Assembly: GCF_024206475.1 (NCBI RefSeq)
Contig: NZ_JAMBPR010000013.1
Coordinates: 80,140-144,139 of the forward strand
Origin: Paraburkholderia sp. CNPSo 3274
GTDB taxonomy: Bacteria > Pseudomonadota > Gammaproteobacteria > Burkholderiales > Burkholderiaceae
Length of the DNA: 64,000 nt
Direction of reading: 5' to 3'
Shown here: positions 9,405 to 17,836 of the stretch, one piece after another
Layout: each line of letters starts with the position of its first letter
Numbering within the stretch: the first letter of the stretch is position 1
Position numbers and translations under genes: made by a program
The notes under the pieces: model-generated
What the model saw: only the letters and a program-made list of their open reading frames with translations
Databases searched by the model: none
What the model was told of the DNA's origin: nothing

Positions 9405-9902
9405 TTAGCTGTTGCCCGAGCCTTCGCCGCCGTTGCTGCCGTTGCCGCCGTTGTTCACCGCGCCGTAGAGGCGGCGGCGGCGTGTGACGACGACTGGGCC
9501 GTCCTGGGAGCCACGGTCGTTGCCGGGGGCGCCCGATGCGCCGGACGGCGCCGACCAGTTCTCGCGCGGCTCGCGCGATTCACGCGGTTCTCGTTGTTCA
9601 CGCGGGCCATGACCGCCGTGACTGCCGTGCGGGCCGCGGCTCGTATGCTCGCCGTGCGAGCTGCGAGCGCCGCCCGGGCGCGGACCCGGGCGGGTGCCTG
9701 TGTCGAGCTGGATGGTCGAAATGGCGCGCTTGTAGATGCCTTGCAGGCCGACGGGCGTGCGCAGCATCACCAGGTACTGATCGAACGACTCGATGCATCC
9801 GGTCAGGCGAATGCCGTTGACCAGATAGATTTCGACGCGCTTTCTTTCCTTACGCGCGGCGTTCATGAAGTCGTTTTGCGGGTGCGATTCTGCGGAAGGC
9901 AT
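9405..9902 (-). CDS. hfq2: Hfq paralogue with long disordered tail (Hfq2 type)
   Basis: RNA-binding Sm-fold protein. Residues about 8-68 carry Sm1 ([23 protein letters not shown]) and Sm2 ([11 protein letters not shown]), so the hexamer core is intact. In place of the usual short tail there are about 95 residues rich in Gly, Arg, His, Glu and Ser ([19 protein letters not shown], repeated [16 protein letters not shown]), ending in a Gly/Asn stretch. Total 165 residues against about 80-100 for canonical Hfq; Burkholderia species carry such a second Hfq. The core has YKRAIS where canonical Hfq has YKHAIS. Likely partners are small RNAs and mRNAs; the genuine hfq is expected elsewhere. Confidence 0.9.
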   Translation of the reverse strand: MPSAESHPQNDFMNAARKERKRVEIYLVNGIRLTGCIESFDQYLVMLRTPVGLQGIYKRAISTIQLDTGTRPGPRPGGARSSHGEHTSRGPHGSHGGHGPREQREPRESREPRENWSAPSGASGAPGNDRGSQDGPVVVTRRRRLYGAVNNGGNGSNGGEGSGNS

Positions 9903-10490
9903 GGACTAGATTTGGCCAGGCGGCGCAATGCCGCAATCAGTTGAAAACGTTTGCTCGCCGCGATTCTACCTTGTGTCGGCGAAGCGCGCGTGCGGGGAAG
10001 TAAGCTTACTGCAGAACTATACCGGCTCGCGGCCGCAACCGCAGATTGACGAAAAATGCATCGCTGCGTCCCTTGTGGTCGGCTGCAGGGAGGCGGGCGC
10101 GTCCGGATGACAGGTTGCGATGTGCAGCGACAACGGTTTTCGGAAAGTGGCCTGCTTGCGATACGCCCGCGGGCTGTCACACCCGTGACCTTTCGACGCG
10201 CATGCGCTCACACACACAGCGTAGTCCATGACAGCGCGCCATGCTCGACCGATTCGAGGCCGGCTTGGGCCGGTTTGGGCCCGGTTTGAGCCTGGCTCGA
10301 GTCGGGTATCGTGCCGAATCCCACGCTTACACGATGTATTTCGATCCGCTTGCGACGATTCTCGCGGTGCCCGAGGGCTTCGTTCCGTGCGGCGGCGCAC
10401 GAGAAAGGCGAAATCGCCGCTTGCGCGGAATAAGCGCACCGGCTGCAACGTTTAACGCGATATCGGCGATGAACTTCAATGGAGGGGATC
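9903..10490. other. Gene-free stretch with imperfect short tandem repeats
   Basis: No convincing gene is seen on either strand; the open frames are short and lack ribosome sites and recognisable protein. Around 10261-10292 a roughly 11-base unit recurs three times (CGGCTTGGGC, CGGTTTGGGCC, CGGTTTGAGCC). The hfq2 promoter should lie at the left edge and the promoter of the small lipoprotein at the right edge. Confidence 0.5.
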
Positions 10491-10637
10491 ATGAAGCGGT
10501 TTCGCATAGTTCTCGCATGTCTCGTTTGCGCGGCGCTTGCCGGCGTTGCGGGTGCAGGCCTCACGGCTTGCGGCGACATGAATTCGGGCGGGGCGTCGTC
10601 GACCAGTTCGGGCGGCTCGTCGGGCGGTGGCTACTGA
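10491..10637 (+). CDS. Small lipoprotein, 48 residues
   Basis: A short ORF with a strong GGAGGGGATC ribosome site. The protein starts MKRFRIVLACLVCAALAG, has a hydrophobic segment and a lipobox LTAC with Cys27, then a mature part of only about 22 residues made of Gly and Ser (NSGGASSTSSGGSSGGGY). It resembles a very small exported lipoprotein. It ends 12 bases before the ECF sigma factor, so it is likely the first gene of that operon. Function unknown; an envelope role tied to the sigma factor is inference. Confidence 0.7.
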   Translation: MKRFRIVLACLVCAALAGVAGAGLTACGDMNSGGASSTSSGGSSGGGY

Positions 10638-10649
10638 GCGGCGTGCAGC

Positions 10650-11213
10650 GTGTTGCGTCATCCGTCGCCGGAGTTCGAAGCGCAGGTCGTGGCGCAGCTC
10701 GGGCCGATGCGCCGCTATGCGCGCGCCTTGACCGGCGACGCCGCCTGGGCTGACGACCTCGTGCAGGACGCCGCGGAGCGTGCGCTCTCGCGCTGGGCTT
10801 CGTTTCGCCCGCAGAGCAATTTGCGCGCGTGGCTGCTCACGATCCTGCGCCATCTGTACATCGATCAGCTACGCGGCCGGCGCGAGATTGCCGTCGACGA
10901 CGAAGCTGCGCCGTGGCGCACGCTCGAAGCGCCGCACGGCGAGGTGGACGGTCTCGTGCTGCGCGATCTGCAGCGCGCGCTCTATGCGCTGCCGGCGGCG
11001 CAGCGCGAGGTGCTGCTGCTCGTGTGCGTGGAGGAGTTGAGCTACAGCGCGGCGTCGGCGGTGCTCGGGGTGCCAGCTGGCACGGTGATGTCGCGGCTCT
11101 CGCGGGCGCGCGAGCATCTGCGAGCGTTGCTCGACACGGGACCGGTGCAGGATCCGGGGCGCGATGCTGCGCAACGCACCGCGTCGCTGAGGGTGGTGGG
11201 GACGCTACGATGA
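10650..11213 (+). CDS. ECF-type RNA polymerase sigma factor
   Basis: A 187-residue sigma-70 family protein of the extracytoplasmic-function class. Region 2 spans about 12-80 (RYARALTGDAAWADDLVQDAAERAL, then NLRAWLLTILRHLYIDQLRGRR) and region 4 about 105-160 (ALPAAQREVLLLVCVEELSYSA, helix-turn-helix VPAGTVMSRLSRAREHLR). The start is GTG at 10650 with no strong ribosome site. The stop overlaps the anti-sigma start (ATGA), a sign of translational coupling. It is expected to direct transcription of its own operon under a signal sensed by the downstream membrane protein. Confidence 0.92.
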   Translation: MLRHPSPEFEAQVVAQLGPMRRYARALTGDAAWADDLVQDAAERALSRWASFRPQSNLRAWLLTILRHLYIDQLRGRREIAVDDEAAPWRTLEAPHGEVDGLVLRDLQRALYALPAAQREVLLLVCVEELSYSAASAVLGVPAGTVMSRLSRAREHLRALLDTGPVQDPGRDAAQRTASLRVVGTLR

Positions 11214-12109
11214 ACGACAACGATCTCGGCCACGAACGCGAAGGCGAAGGCGCGCCGCCTGGTTCCCCTGAGGAGGACCTTTCGGTGCTGGGCGCTTTTG
11301 TCGACGGCGAACTGCCGGCCGGCGAGCGCGAGGCGCTGCAGGCGCGCCTCGCGGACGATCCGCGCGCGTCGGCGCGTGTCGCGGCCTATCGCGCGCAGAA
11401 GGCCGCGCTGCAGGCGTTGTGCGAAGGCGCGCGCGTGCCGGGCGAGGGTGTACCGCCCGACGGCGCAGAAGCAGCAGGCACCGCGCCCGCCGTGCTCGTC
11501 CTGCGTCCGGGCGTGCCGTGGTGGTGGCGCGCGGGCATCGCGGCGGCGTGGGTGGCCGTGGGTGCGGGGCTCGCGGTGGCGGCCACGGCGCTCGTGCCGC
11601 GGCTCGCGCCTGGCTTCGCGCCGGAACTGGCGGCCGGCTTGGCGCCGGCGGCCGTGCGCAACGAAACGTCCGAAGCGTTCGCGCGCCGCGCCGACATCGC
11701 CTACGCGGTGTATTCGCCGGAGCAGCGGCATCCCGTGGAAGTGGGCGCGGCCGACGAGGCGCATCTCGTCGCGTGGCTCTCCAAGCGGCTCGGCAAGCCG
11801 CTCTCCGTGCCGTCGCTTGCCGAGTACGGCTATATGCTCGTGGGTGGACGTCTCTTGCCCGGCAACACGGGGCCGGCCGCGCAATTCATGTACGAGAACG
11901 ATGCGGGCGAGCGCCTCACGCTCTACGTGGGCAGTTCGGCCACGGAGCGGGATCCCGTGCGCCTCTTGCGCGACGGCAACCGTCGCACGTTCTACTGGAG
12001 CACCGAACGCACGGGCTACGCGCTCTCCGGGCCGCAGACAGAACCGAAGCTGCGCGAGATCGCGCTAGATGTATGCGGCGCGCTGGGTGGCAAGCCCGGG
12101 CAGTGGTGA
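11210..12109 (+). CDS. Transmembrane anti-sigma factor
   Basis: A 299-residue protein coupled by a 4-base ATGA overlap to the ECF sigma gene. The N-terminal cytoplasmic region (about 22-70, LSVLGAFVDGELPAGEREAL, then ARVAAYRAQKAAL) is the usual anti-sigma helical segment that binds the sigma factor. One membrane segment lies at about 106-129 (WRAGIAAAWVAVGAGLAVAA). The periplasmic part (130-299) has a conserved-looking C-terminal domain (LAEYGYMLVGGRLLPG ... AAQFMYENDAGERLTLYV ... FYWSTERTGYALSG) typical of RsiW/FecR-like membrane anti-sigma proteins. No zinc HxxxCxxC motif is seen. The signal is unknown. Confidence 0.88.
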   Translation: MNDNDLGHEREGEGAPPGSPEEDLSVLGAFVDGELPAGEREALQARLADDPRASARVAAYRAQKAALQALCEGARVPGEGVPPDGAEAAGTAPAVLVLRPGVPWWWRAGIAAAWVAVGAGLAVAATALVPRLAPGFAPELAAGLAPAAVRNETSEAFARRADIAYAVYSPEQRHPVEVGAADEAHLVAWLSKRLGKPLSVPSLAEYGYMLVGGRLLPGNTGPAAQFMYENDAGERLTLYVGSSATERDPVRLLRDGNRRTFYWSTERTGYALSGPQTEPKLREIALDVCGALGGKPGQW

Positions 12110-12134
12110 TGAGCGCCGCCGGCAGAGCTAGCCG

Positions 12135-13736
12135 ATGAGCGACGCCGCGCGCCATGTCGCGCCCATCTTGCCTCCCGGCATCGACGAGGCCCGTTTCGCG
12201 CGTGCGCTCGCCGCGTTCGAAGGGATCGTAGGCGCGCCGAACGTCTGCCGTGGCGGCGCATCGCTCGATCCGTATTCCGATCCATTCGTGCCACTTGCCG
12301 ATGCGCATGCGTTCGCGCCTTCGGCGGCGATCCTCCCTGCGAGTGTCGATGAGATCCGCGCGATCCTCCGAGTCGCGAACGAAACGCGCGTGCCGCTGTG
12401 GACCGTTTCCACGGGACGCAACTTCGCTTACGGCGGCGCCGCGCCGCGTCTGGCGGGTTCGGTCGTGCTCGACCTGCAACGCCTGAACCGCATCCTCGAG
12501 GTGGACGAGCGCCTGGCATGGGCGCGCGTCGAGCCAGGCGTGAGCTACTTCGATTTGCACGCGCATCTGCGCGAGCAGCATCTGCGCCTGTGGGTCGATC
12601 CACCCGCGGCAGGCTGGGGCAGCGTGGTCGGCAACACGCTCGAGCGCGGCTTCGGCACGACCGCCTACGGTGACCACGCCGCGTCGCAGTGCGGCTTGGA
12701 GGTCGTGCTCGCCAACGGCGACGTGGTGCGCACCGGCATGGGCGCGATCGAAAACGGCACGGCGTGGCAACTCTACAGGCCGGGCTATGGGCCTTCGTTC
12801 GATGCGCTCTTTACGCAGTCGAACTACGGCGTCGTCACGAAGATGGGGCTCTGGCTGATGCCGGCGCCACAGGCATTCGTGATCGGCGAGATCCAGTTCG
12901 CGCGCGAGGACGATCTCGGCGTGCTCGTCGATACGCTGCGCGCGCTACAACTCGGCGGCACGATACGCCAGCACGCGGTGATCGAAGGTGCGATCCGGCG
13001 CGCCGCGAGCCTCGCGCCGCGCGCTCGCTGGTACGAAGGCGAGGGCGCGATGCCCGAGGCCGCCGTCGCCGCGATGCAGCGCGATCTGGGTGTAGGCCGC
13101 TGGAATCTGCACTATGCGCTCTATGGCGCGCCCGAGGTGATCGACGTGGAGCGGCGCATCGTCGAGCGTGCGTTTGCCGGCGTGCCTGGTGTGCGTTTCT
13201 CTGCCCGGCGCTACGCCGAAGGCGATGAACCGCAGGGCGGCGCTGACCGCAATCTCGCCGGCATTCCGGCGATGAGCGCGTTTCGTATGCTCGACTGGCG
13301 CGGCGGCGAGGGCGCGCACGTGGACTTCTCGCCGCTCTGTCCCGCCGACGGCCGCGACGCGCTGCGCCAGTACGCGCTCGTCAAGGCGCGCGCCACCGAG
13401 TACGGTTTCGATTACTACGGCGGTTTCACCGCGGCGGGGCGCTATCTGCATCATGTATTCGCAGCGATCTTCGCGCGTGAGCACCGAGACGATGCAGAGC
13501 GCGCGGGGGATCTGCTGCGCGCGCTGATGAGCGACGCGGGCGCGGCCGGCTATGGCGTCTACCGCTCGCATCTGCTCTACATGGATTACGCCGCGGCGCA
13601 GTACGCCTTCAACGACGGCGCGCTGTTGCGTCTCGCGCAAACCGTGAAAGACGCACTCGATCCGCAGGGCGTGCTCTCGCCGGGCAAGCAGGGCATCTGG
13701 CCAGAGGCGTGGCGTGCGGAGCGCGGCTATACGTGA
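12135..13736 (+). CDS. VAO/4-cresol dehydrogenase-type FAD-binding oxidoreductase
   Basis: A 533-residue flavoprotein of the vanillyl-alcohol oxidase family. The N-terminal FAD-binding PCMH-type domain (about 60-270) shows ILPASVDEIRAILRVANE, PLWTVSTGRNFAYGGAAPR and GNTLERGFGTTAYGDH; the C-terminal cap domain carries HVDFSPLCPADGRDA and ends with DPQGVLSPGKQGIWP. These features fit enzymes that oxidise 4-hydroxybenzyl-type alcohols or p-cresol. Relatives bind FAD covalently; I cannot assign the residue here. It starts 25 bases after the anti-sigma stop, so it may belong to the ECF regulon. The substrate is not known. Confidence 0.85.
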   Translation: MSDAARHVAPILPPGIDEARFARALAAFEGIVGAPNVCRGGASLDPYSDPFVPLADAHAFAPSAAILPASVDEIRAILRVANETRVPLWTVSTGRNFAYGGAAPRLAGSVVLDLQRLNRILEVDERLAWARVEPGVSYFDLHAHLREQHLRLWVDPPAAGWGSVVGNTLERGFGTTAYGDHAASQCGLEVVLANGDVVRTGMGAIENGTAWQLYRPGYGPSFDALFTQSNYGVVTKMGLWLMPAPQAFVIGEIQFAREDDLGVLVDTLRALQLGGTIRQHAVIEGAIRRAASLAPRARWYEGEGAMPEAAVAAMQRDLGVGRWNLHYALYGAPEVIDVERRIVERAFAGVPGVRFSARRYAEGDEPQGGADRNLAGIPAMSAFRMLDWRGGEGAHVDFSPLCPADGRDALRQYALVKARATEYGFDYYGGFTAAGRYLHHVFAAIFAREHRDDAERAGDLLRALMSDAGAAGYGVYRSHLLYMDYAAAQYAFNDGALLRLAQTVKDALDPQGVLSPGKQGIWPEAWRAERGYT

Positions 13737-13791
13737 TCGGTTTAAGTAAGATTGCGTAGCGATTGGCAGGAAGGCGCATGGAGGAATATCG

Positions 13792-14178
13792 ATGGACAGG
13801 CGGGCTTTTCTCTGCGATGCCGGTGCCGTGGTGCTAGGCGCTGCATGTCAGGCGCATCCGCTCAGGGTTGCGTTTGCCGAATGTGCGCCTCGTGCGAGCG
13901 TTGCATTGAATGCGCCAGCCGCGGCAGTGTTCGACCCGGCGCTCGCGCAGGGCCGCGTGCTCGAACGCGCAGCGGCGCGCGCGGGATGCATTGCATGGGC
14001 CATCGGCGATGGTTGTGCCGAGATGGCCGATAGCGACATCGGCACTCTGTGGCACACGCGGATCGCGCGGCGGCTCGAGCCAGGCGCGGCCTTGATTGGC
14101 GCGTTGCGTCCCTCTGACCGTTTCGTGCTCGCGCGGCTCGCAAGCGCGCGCGGGGTAACGTTGCGCGACTTCGCTTAG
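13792..14178 (+). CDS. Hypothetical exported protein
   Basis: A 128-residue protein with a GAGGAATATCG ribosome site 55 bases after the flavoprotein gene. The N-terminus (MDRRAFLCDAGAVVLGAACQA) resembles a short twin-arginine-like or lipoprotein-like signal. The remainder is Ala/Arg-rich with several Cys and a segment CIAWAIGDGCAEMADSDIGTLWH. I do not recognise the family. It may be co-transcribed with the flavoprotein. Confidence 0.6.
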   Translation: MDRRAFLCDAGAVVLGAACQAHPLRVAFAECAPRASVALNAPAAAVFDPALAQGRVLERAAARAGCIAWAIGDGCAEMADSDIGTLWHTRIARRLEPGAALIGALRPSDRFVLARLASARGVTLRDFA

Positions 14179-14206
14179 TTAAGCTTAGCGATAGTGCGTC
14201 GACGTC

Positions 14207-15997
14207 TCACGTCTGCGGCTTCTTCGCGGCTTTCGCGATTTCTTCGTCGCGCAGCTGGCGGCGCAGGATCTTGCCGACGGTCGATTGCGGCAGGGACTCG
14301 CGGAACTCCACGAGGCGCGGCACCTTGTAGCCCGTGAGCTGCTGGCGGCAGAACTGGATCAGTGCGTCTTCGGTCAGCGCGGGATCGCGCTTCACGATGA
14401 ACACCTTCACGCGCTCGCGCTGCACCGGATCGGGCACGCCGATCGCCGCCACCTCGCGCACGCCGGGGTGCGTTGCCACCACGTCCTCGATCTCGTTCGG
14501 ATACACGTTGAATCCCGACACGAGAATCATGTCCTTCTTGCGGTCGACGAGACGGATATAGCCGTGCGCATCCATCACGCCGATGTCGCCGGTCGTGAGC
14601 CAGCCATCGGCAAACACCTTTGCCGTTTCGTCCGGGCGGTTCCAGTAGCCCTTCATCACTTGCGGGCCCTTGACACAGAGCTCGCCGGCTTCGCCGATGC
14701 CGGCCCACGTGCCGTCGTCCTTGCGAAAGCGCACCTGCGTGGAAGGCGCGGGCAGCCCGATCGAGCCTTCCGGATGCGCGTGGCCCGGGTCCTCATGCGC
14801 GACGTCGACGGGATTCATCGAAACGATCGGTGAGCATTCGGTGAGACCGTAGCCTTCCACGACGGACTTGCCCGTCACAGCCCGGAAGCGGTCGGCGACG
14901 GCCTTCTGCATGGCCATGCCGCCCGCCATCGCGAGCTTGAGGCCCGAGAAGTCGCGATGGCGGAACTCCGCGTTATCGAGCAGCGCGCTATAGAGCGTGT
15001 TGACCGCGCTGATGCAACTGAACGTCTCGTGCCGCAGCACCTTCATCACGCGCTTCATGTCGCGCGGATTGGCGATCAGGATGTTGCGTCCGCCGAGTGC
15101 CAGGAAGATCAGCGCATTGATGGTGAGCGAATAGATGTGATAGAGCGGCAACGGCGTGAGCACCGTCTCGGCCCGGGCGTCGAGCTGGTTGCCAACCCAG
15201 GCCTTTGCCTGCTGCACATTCGCGAGCACGTTGCAGTGCGTGAGCATCGCGCCCTTCGCGACACCCGTGGTGCCGCCCGTGTACTGGAGGAACGCGAGAT
15301 CATCGGCGTGGGTCGCGACCGGCGCGTGTGGGGCGCGCGCGCCTTGCGCGAGTGCATCGAGAAGGCTCACCGCCTGCGGCAGGTGGTAGCGCGGCACCAT
15401 CTTCTTCACGTGGCGCAGCATGACGTTGACGAAGCGGCCCTTGAGGTTCAGTCCTTCGCCCAGCAAGTCGCCGAGCGCCGTCACGACGATGCGTCGCACC
15501 TGCGTGCCGGGCAGCGCCGCTTCGAGCGTGGCTGCGAAATTCTCGAACACGACGACGGTCTGCGCGCCGCTGTCCTGCAACTGATGCGCAAGCTCGCGCA
15601 CGGTATAGAGCGGGTTGACGTTGACGACCACGGCGCCTGCCTTGAGCGCTCCGAAGAGGGCAACCGGATACTGCAAGGTGTTGGGCAGCATGATCGCGAC
15701 GCGTTCGCCTGGCTGCACGCTCGCGCCTTGCAGCCAGGACGCGAACGCCGTGGCCTTGCGGGCGAGCGCGGCATAGGTCATCGGCGAGCCGGCGCTCACG
15801 TAGGCGACGCGCTCGCTAAAGCGTGCCGTGCAGTCGTCGAAGAAATGGGTGAGCGAGGCGTACTGGCTTGCGGGGATTTCGCGCGGTACGCCGGGAGGGT
15901 ATGAGGCGTACCAGATGCCGTCGGTGTCGGGAGAGGTCGTCTGAGGTGCGGAAGCTGCCACGGGACTCGCCGGATCAGGCTGGGGCGTTTCGCTCAT
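14207..15997 (-). CDS. Long-chain fatty-acid--CoA ligase
   Basis: Acyl-adenylate-forming enzyme (596 residues) that activates fatty acids to acyl-CoA with ATP. Signature motifs in order: the AMP/ATP P-loop QYTGGTTGVAKGAMLTH, the adenine motif GYGLTECSPIVSMNP, ELCVKGPQVMKGYWN, the hinge aspartate region TGDIGVMDAHGYIRLVDRKKD, and the C-terminal lysine in TVGKILRRQLRDEE. The start at 15997 has GGAGATCCACT upstream; an in-frame start 60 bases earlier lacks one. This is FadD-like in length and motifs; the chain-length range cannot be read from sequence. Transcribed after, but separated by a terminator from, the MFS gene. Confidence 0.93.
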   Translation of the reverse strand: MSETPQPDPASPVAASAPQTTSPDTDGIWYASYPPGVPREIPASQYASLTHFFDDCTARFSERVAYVSAGSPMTYAALARKATAFASWLQGASVQPGERVAIMLPNTLQYPVALFGALKAGAVVVNVNPLYTVRELAHQLQDSGAQTVVVFENFAATLEAALPGTQVRRIVVTALGDLLGEGLNLKGRFVNVMLRHVKKMVPRYHLPQAVSLLDALAQGARAPHAPVATHADDLAFLQYTGGTTGVAKGAMLTHCNVLANVQQAKAWVGNQLDARAETVLTPLPLYHIYSLTINALIFLALGGRNILIANPRDMKRVMKVLRHETFSCISAVNTLYSALLDNAEFRHRDFSGLKLAMAGGMAMQKAVADRFRAVTGKSVVEGYGLTECSPIVSMNPVDVAHEDPGHAHPEGSIGLPAPSTQVRFRKDDGTWAGIGEAGELCVKGPQVMKGYWNRPDETAKVFADGWLTTGDIGVMDAHGYIRLVDRKKDMILVSGFNVYPNEIEDVVATHPGVREVAAIGVPDPVQRERVKVFIVKRDPALTEDALIQFCRQQLTGYKVPRLVEFRESLPQSTVGKILRRQLRDEEIAKAAKKPQT

Positions 15998-16116
15998 AGT
16001 GGATCTCCGGACGGTAGGGCAACCGAGTGCGAATGCGTGTGCGCTTTCATCATGCAACGCCGCGCGCCGTGCGGCCAGGAGGTCTTACCCGGTATGCGAG
16101 CGTGCGCACGATAGAT

Positions 16117-16152
16117 AGCAAAAAGGCCGTGCGGGGGAACCCGGCACGGCCT
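16117..16152 (-). terminator. Intrinsic terminator of the MFS transporter gene
   Basis: On the minus strand a 9-bp stem AGGCCGTGC/GCACGGCCT with a C/G-rich loop is followed by TTTTTG. It lies 51 bases past the stop of the MFS gene and isolates it from the ligase gene. Confidence 0.88.
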
Positions 16153-16202
16153 CTCATTGTGTTGCTGCGGTGCGGCGTTACGGGGCCGCCGCGTGCGGAA
16201 CG

Positions 16203-17420
16203 TCAGACGCCCGACACCTCTTTCGCCGTCTGCGTCATGTCGATGCCTCGACGTTCGCGGCTGAACGGGATCAGCACCGCGATCACCACAGCCACTGTGC
16301 CGGCGACGATCGCCATGGCCATCGAGTAGTTCTGGTTGTGCGTTTCGGCGAGCGACGCCTGCAGCGTGGCGTTCACCGAAGCGAACAGGTTACCGAGCTG
16401 ATAGACGAGGCCCGGGAAGGTCGCACGCACTTCGTCAGGCGAAATTTCGTTGAGGTGAACCGGGATCACACCCCAGGCGCCTTGCACCGAAATCTGCATG
16501 AGGAACGCGCCGAGCGCGAGCAGTACGGGCCCTTGCGAGAATGCCCACAGCGGCAGCACGGGCAGCGCGATCAGCGCGGCGATGAAGATTGCCTTGCGGC
16601 GGCCGATCTTTTCGGAAATCTGACCGAAGAAGAGGCCGCCCACGATCGCGCCGATATTGAGCACGATGGTGATGATCGAGACCGTGTGCGGGTCGAAGTG
16701 ATGTTGTTCGCGCAGGAAGGTCGGATACAGATCCTGCGTGCCGTGTGAGAAGAAGTTGAACGCGGTCATCAGCACGATCGCGTACAGGGAAAGCTTCCAG
16801 TTGTGCTTGAGCGTAGTGAGCAGCGTCGGACGCGCGCGCTTTTGCATCTCCTTGAAGGCCGGCGACTCGGGCACGTGCATACGCACATAAACCACCAGCA
16901 GCGCGGGCAGCACGCCGACGAAGAACATGCCACGCCAGCCAATGTACTGATACAGCACGCCGAACACGATCGAGGCGAGCAGAAAACCGCTCGGATAGCC
17001 CGCCTGCAGCAGGCCGGACACGATGCCGCGCGACTTGGGCGGAATGGTTTCCATCGTGAGCGCAGAGCCCACGCCCCATTCGCCGCCCATCGCGACGCCG
17101 AAGAGCGCGCGCAGGACGATGAAGGTCGCGAGGTTGGGCGAGAAGCCCGTGAGCAGTTCGAGTATCGAGTAGCACGCGATGTTGATCATCAGCGTGGGAC
17201 GGCGGCCGTATTTGTCGGCGAGTCGGCCGAATATCAGCGCGCCGAGCGGGCGCATGGCCAGTGTTAGCGTAATGGCGAAAGCCACTGCCGGGATTTTGGT
17301 ATTGAATTCGGTGGCGATGTCTTTCAGAACGAAAACCATTAGAAAGAAATCGAATGCATCGAGCGTCCATCCCAGGTACGCCGCGATCGTGACGTTCTTC
17401 TGTTCACGCGTCCAGCTCAT
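16203..17420 (-). CDS. MFS transporter, sialate:H+ symporter/lactate (SHS) type
   Basis: A 405-residue, 12-helix major facilitator. The start SWTREQKNVTIAAYLGWTLDAFDFF, the loop RLADKYGRRPTLMI between helices 2 and 3 and GEWGVGSALTMETIPPKSRG match the SHS family, whose members carry monocarboxylates such as lactate or sialic acid by proton symport. The start at 17420 has GGAGAACAATCAAC upstream. It is monocistronic by position, with its own terminator. The substrate is inferred from the family only. Confidence 0.85.
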   Translation of the reverse strand: MSWTREQKNVTIAAYLGWTLDAFDFFLMVFVLKDIATEFNTKIPAVAFAITLTLAMRPLGALIFGRLADKYGRRPTLMINIACYSILELLTGFSPNLATFIVLRALFGVAMGGEWGVGSALTMETIPPKSRGIVSGLLQAGYPSGFLLASIVFGVLYQYIGWRGMFFVGVLPALLVVYVRMHVPESPAFKEMQKRARPTLLTTLKHNWKLSLYAIVLMTAFNFFSHGTQDLYPTFLREQHHFDPHTVSIITIVLNIGAIVGGLFFGQISEKIGRRKAIFIAALIALPVLPLWAFSQGPVLLALGAFLMQISVQGAWGVIPVHLNEISPDEVRATFPGLVYQLGNLFASVNATLQASLAETHNQNYSMAMAIVAGTVAVVIAVLIPFSRERRGIDMTQTAKEVSGV

Positions 17421-17746
17421 GTTGATTGTTCTCCTGTGAAACTGGGGCAATGCCATGTCTCCTGTCGATCGCAATTGGCGCTTGTGCGCCTCGCGCGATC
17501 ACATGCACGTGTCGGCATTGCCTTGTGTGGCTTGGTTGTGTGGCTTGGAGCGGCCCCCCCGCAACGGGCCACGCGCCAGCAGTGTACGCCCGGCATTAAA
17601 CATTTGCATGCATCTTGACTGGAACCCGTAGTAATCCCTGGGGAATTCGGCTAGAGGCGAAAGCTATTTGTTTTATTCGTAATTTAAATGTAATTAAAGT
17701 GAAGGTCACTCAATGGCGAGTTAGTTAATCGATGTGCACGAACGAA
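17421..17746. other. Regulatory gap upstream of the MFS gene
   Basis: No gene is seen. The part around 17650-17710 is AT-rich compared with its surroundings and probably carries the promoter of the MFS gene (minus strand). No convincing operator could be picked by eye. Confidence 0.4.
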
Positions 17747-17780
17747 TGCAAACGAGCGGGCATTTGCCCGCTCGTTTGCA
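17747..17780. terminator. Long perfect hairpin downstream of the porin gene
   Basis: TGCAAACGAGCGGGC and its exact complement form a 15-bp stem around ATTT. It begins 57 bases after the porin stop on the minus strand. There is no strong T-tract, but the stem is very stable; it is the probable end of the porin transcript. Confidence 0.7.
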
Positions 17781-17836
17781 TGGAAAAGCCGCGCCGCCGT
17801 TGAGCCGGTCGTCAGACCCGGCGATGCAGGCCGCTC

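Noticed and set aside
10829..11209. Upstream extension of the anti-sigma frame
   Set aside because: It overlaps the ECF sigma gene entirely; ATG 11210 with the ATGA overlap is the natural start.
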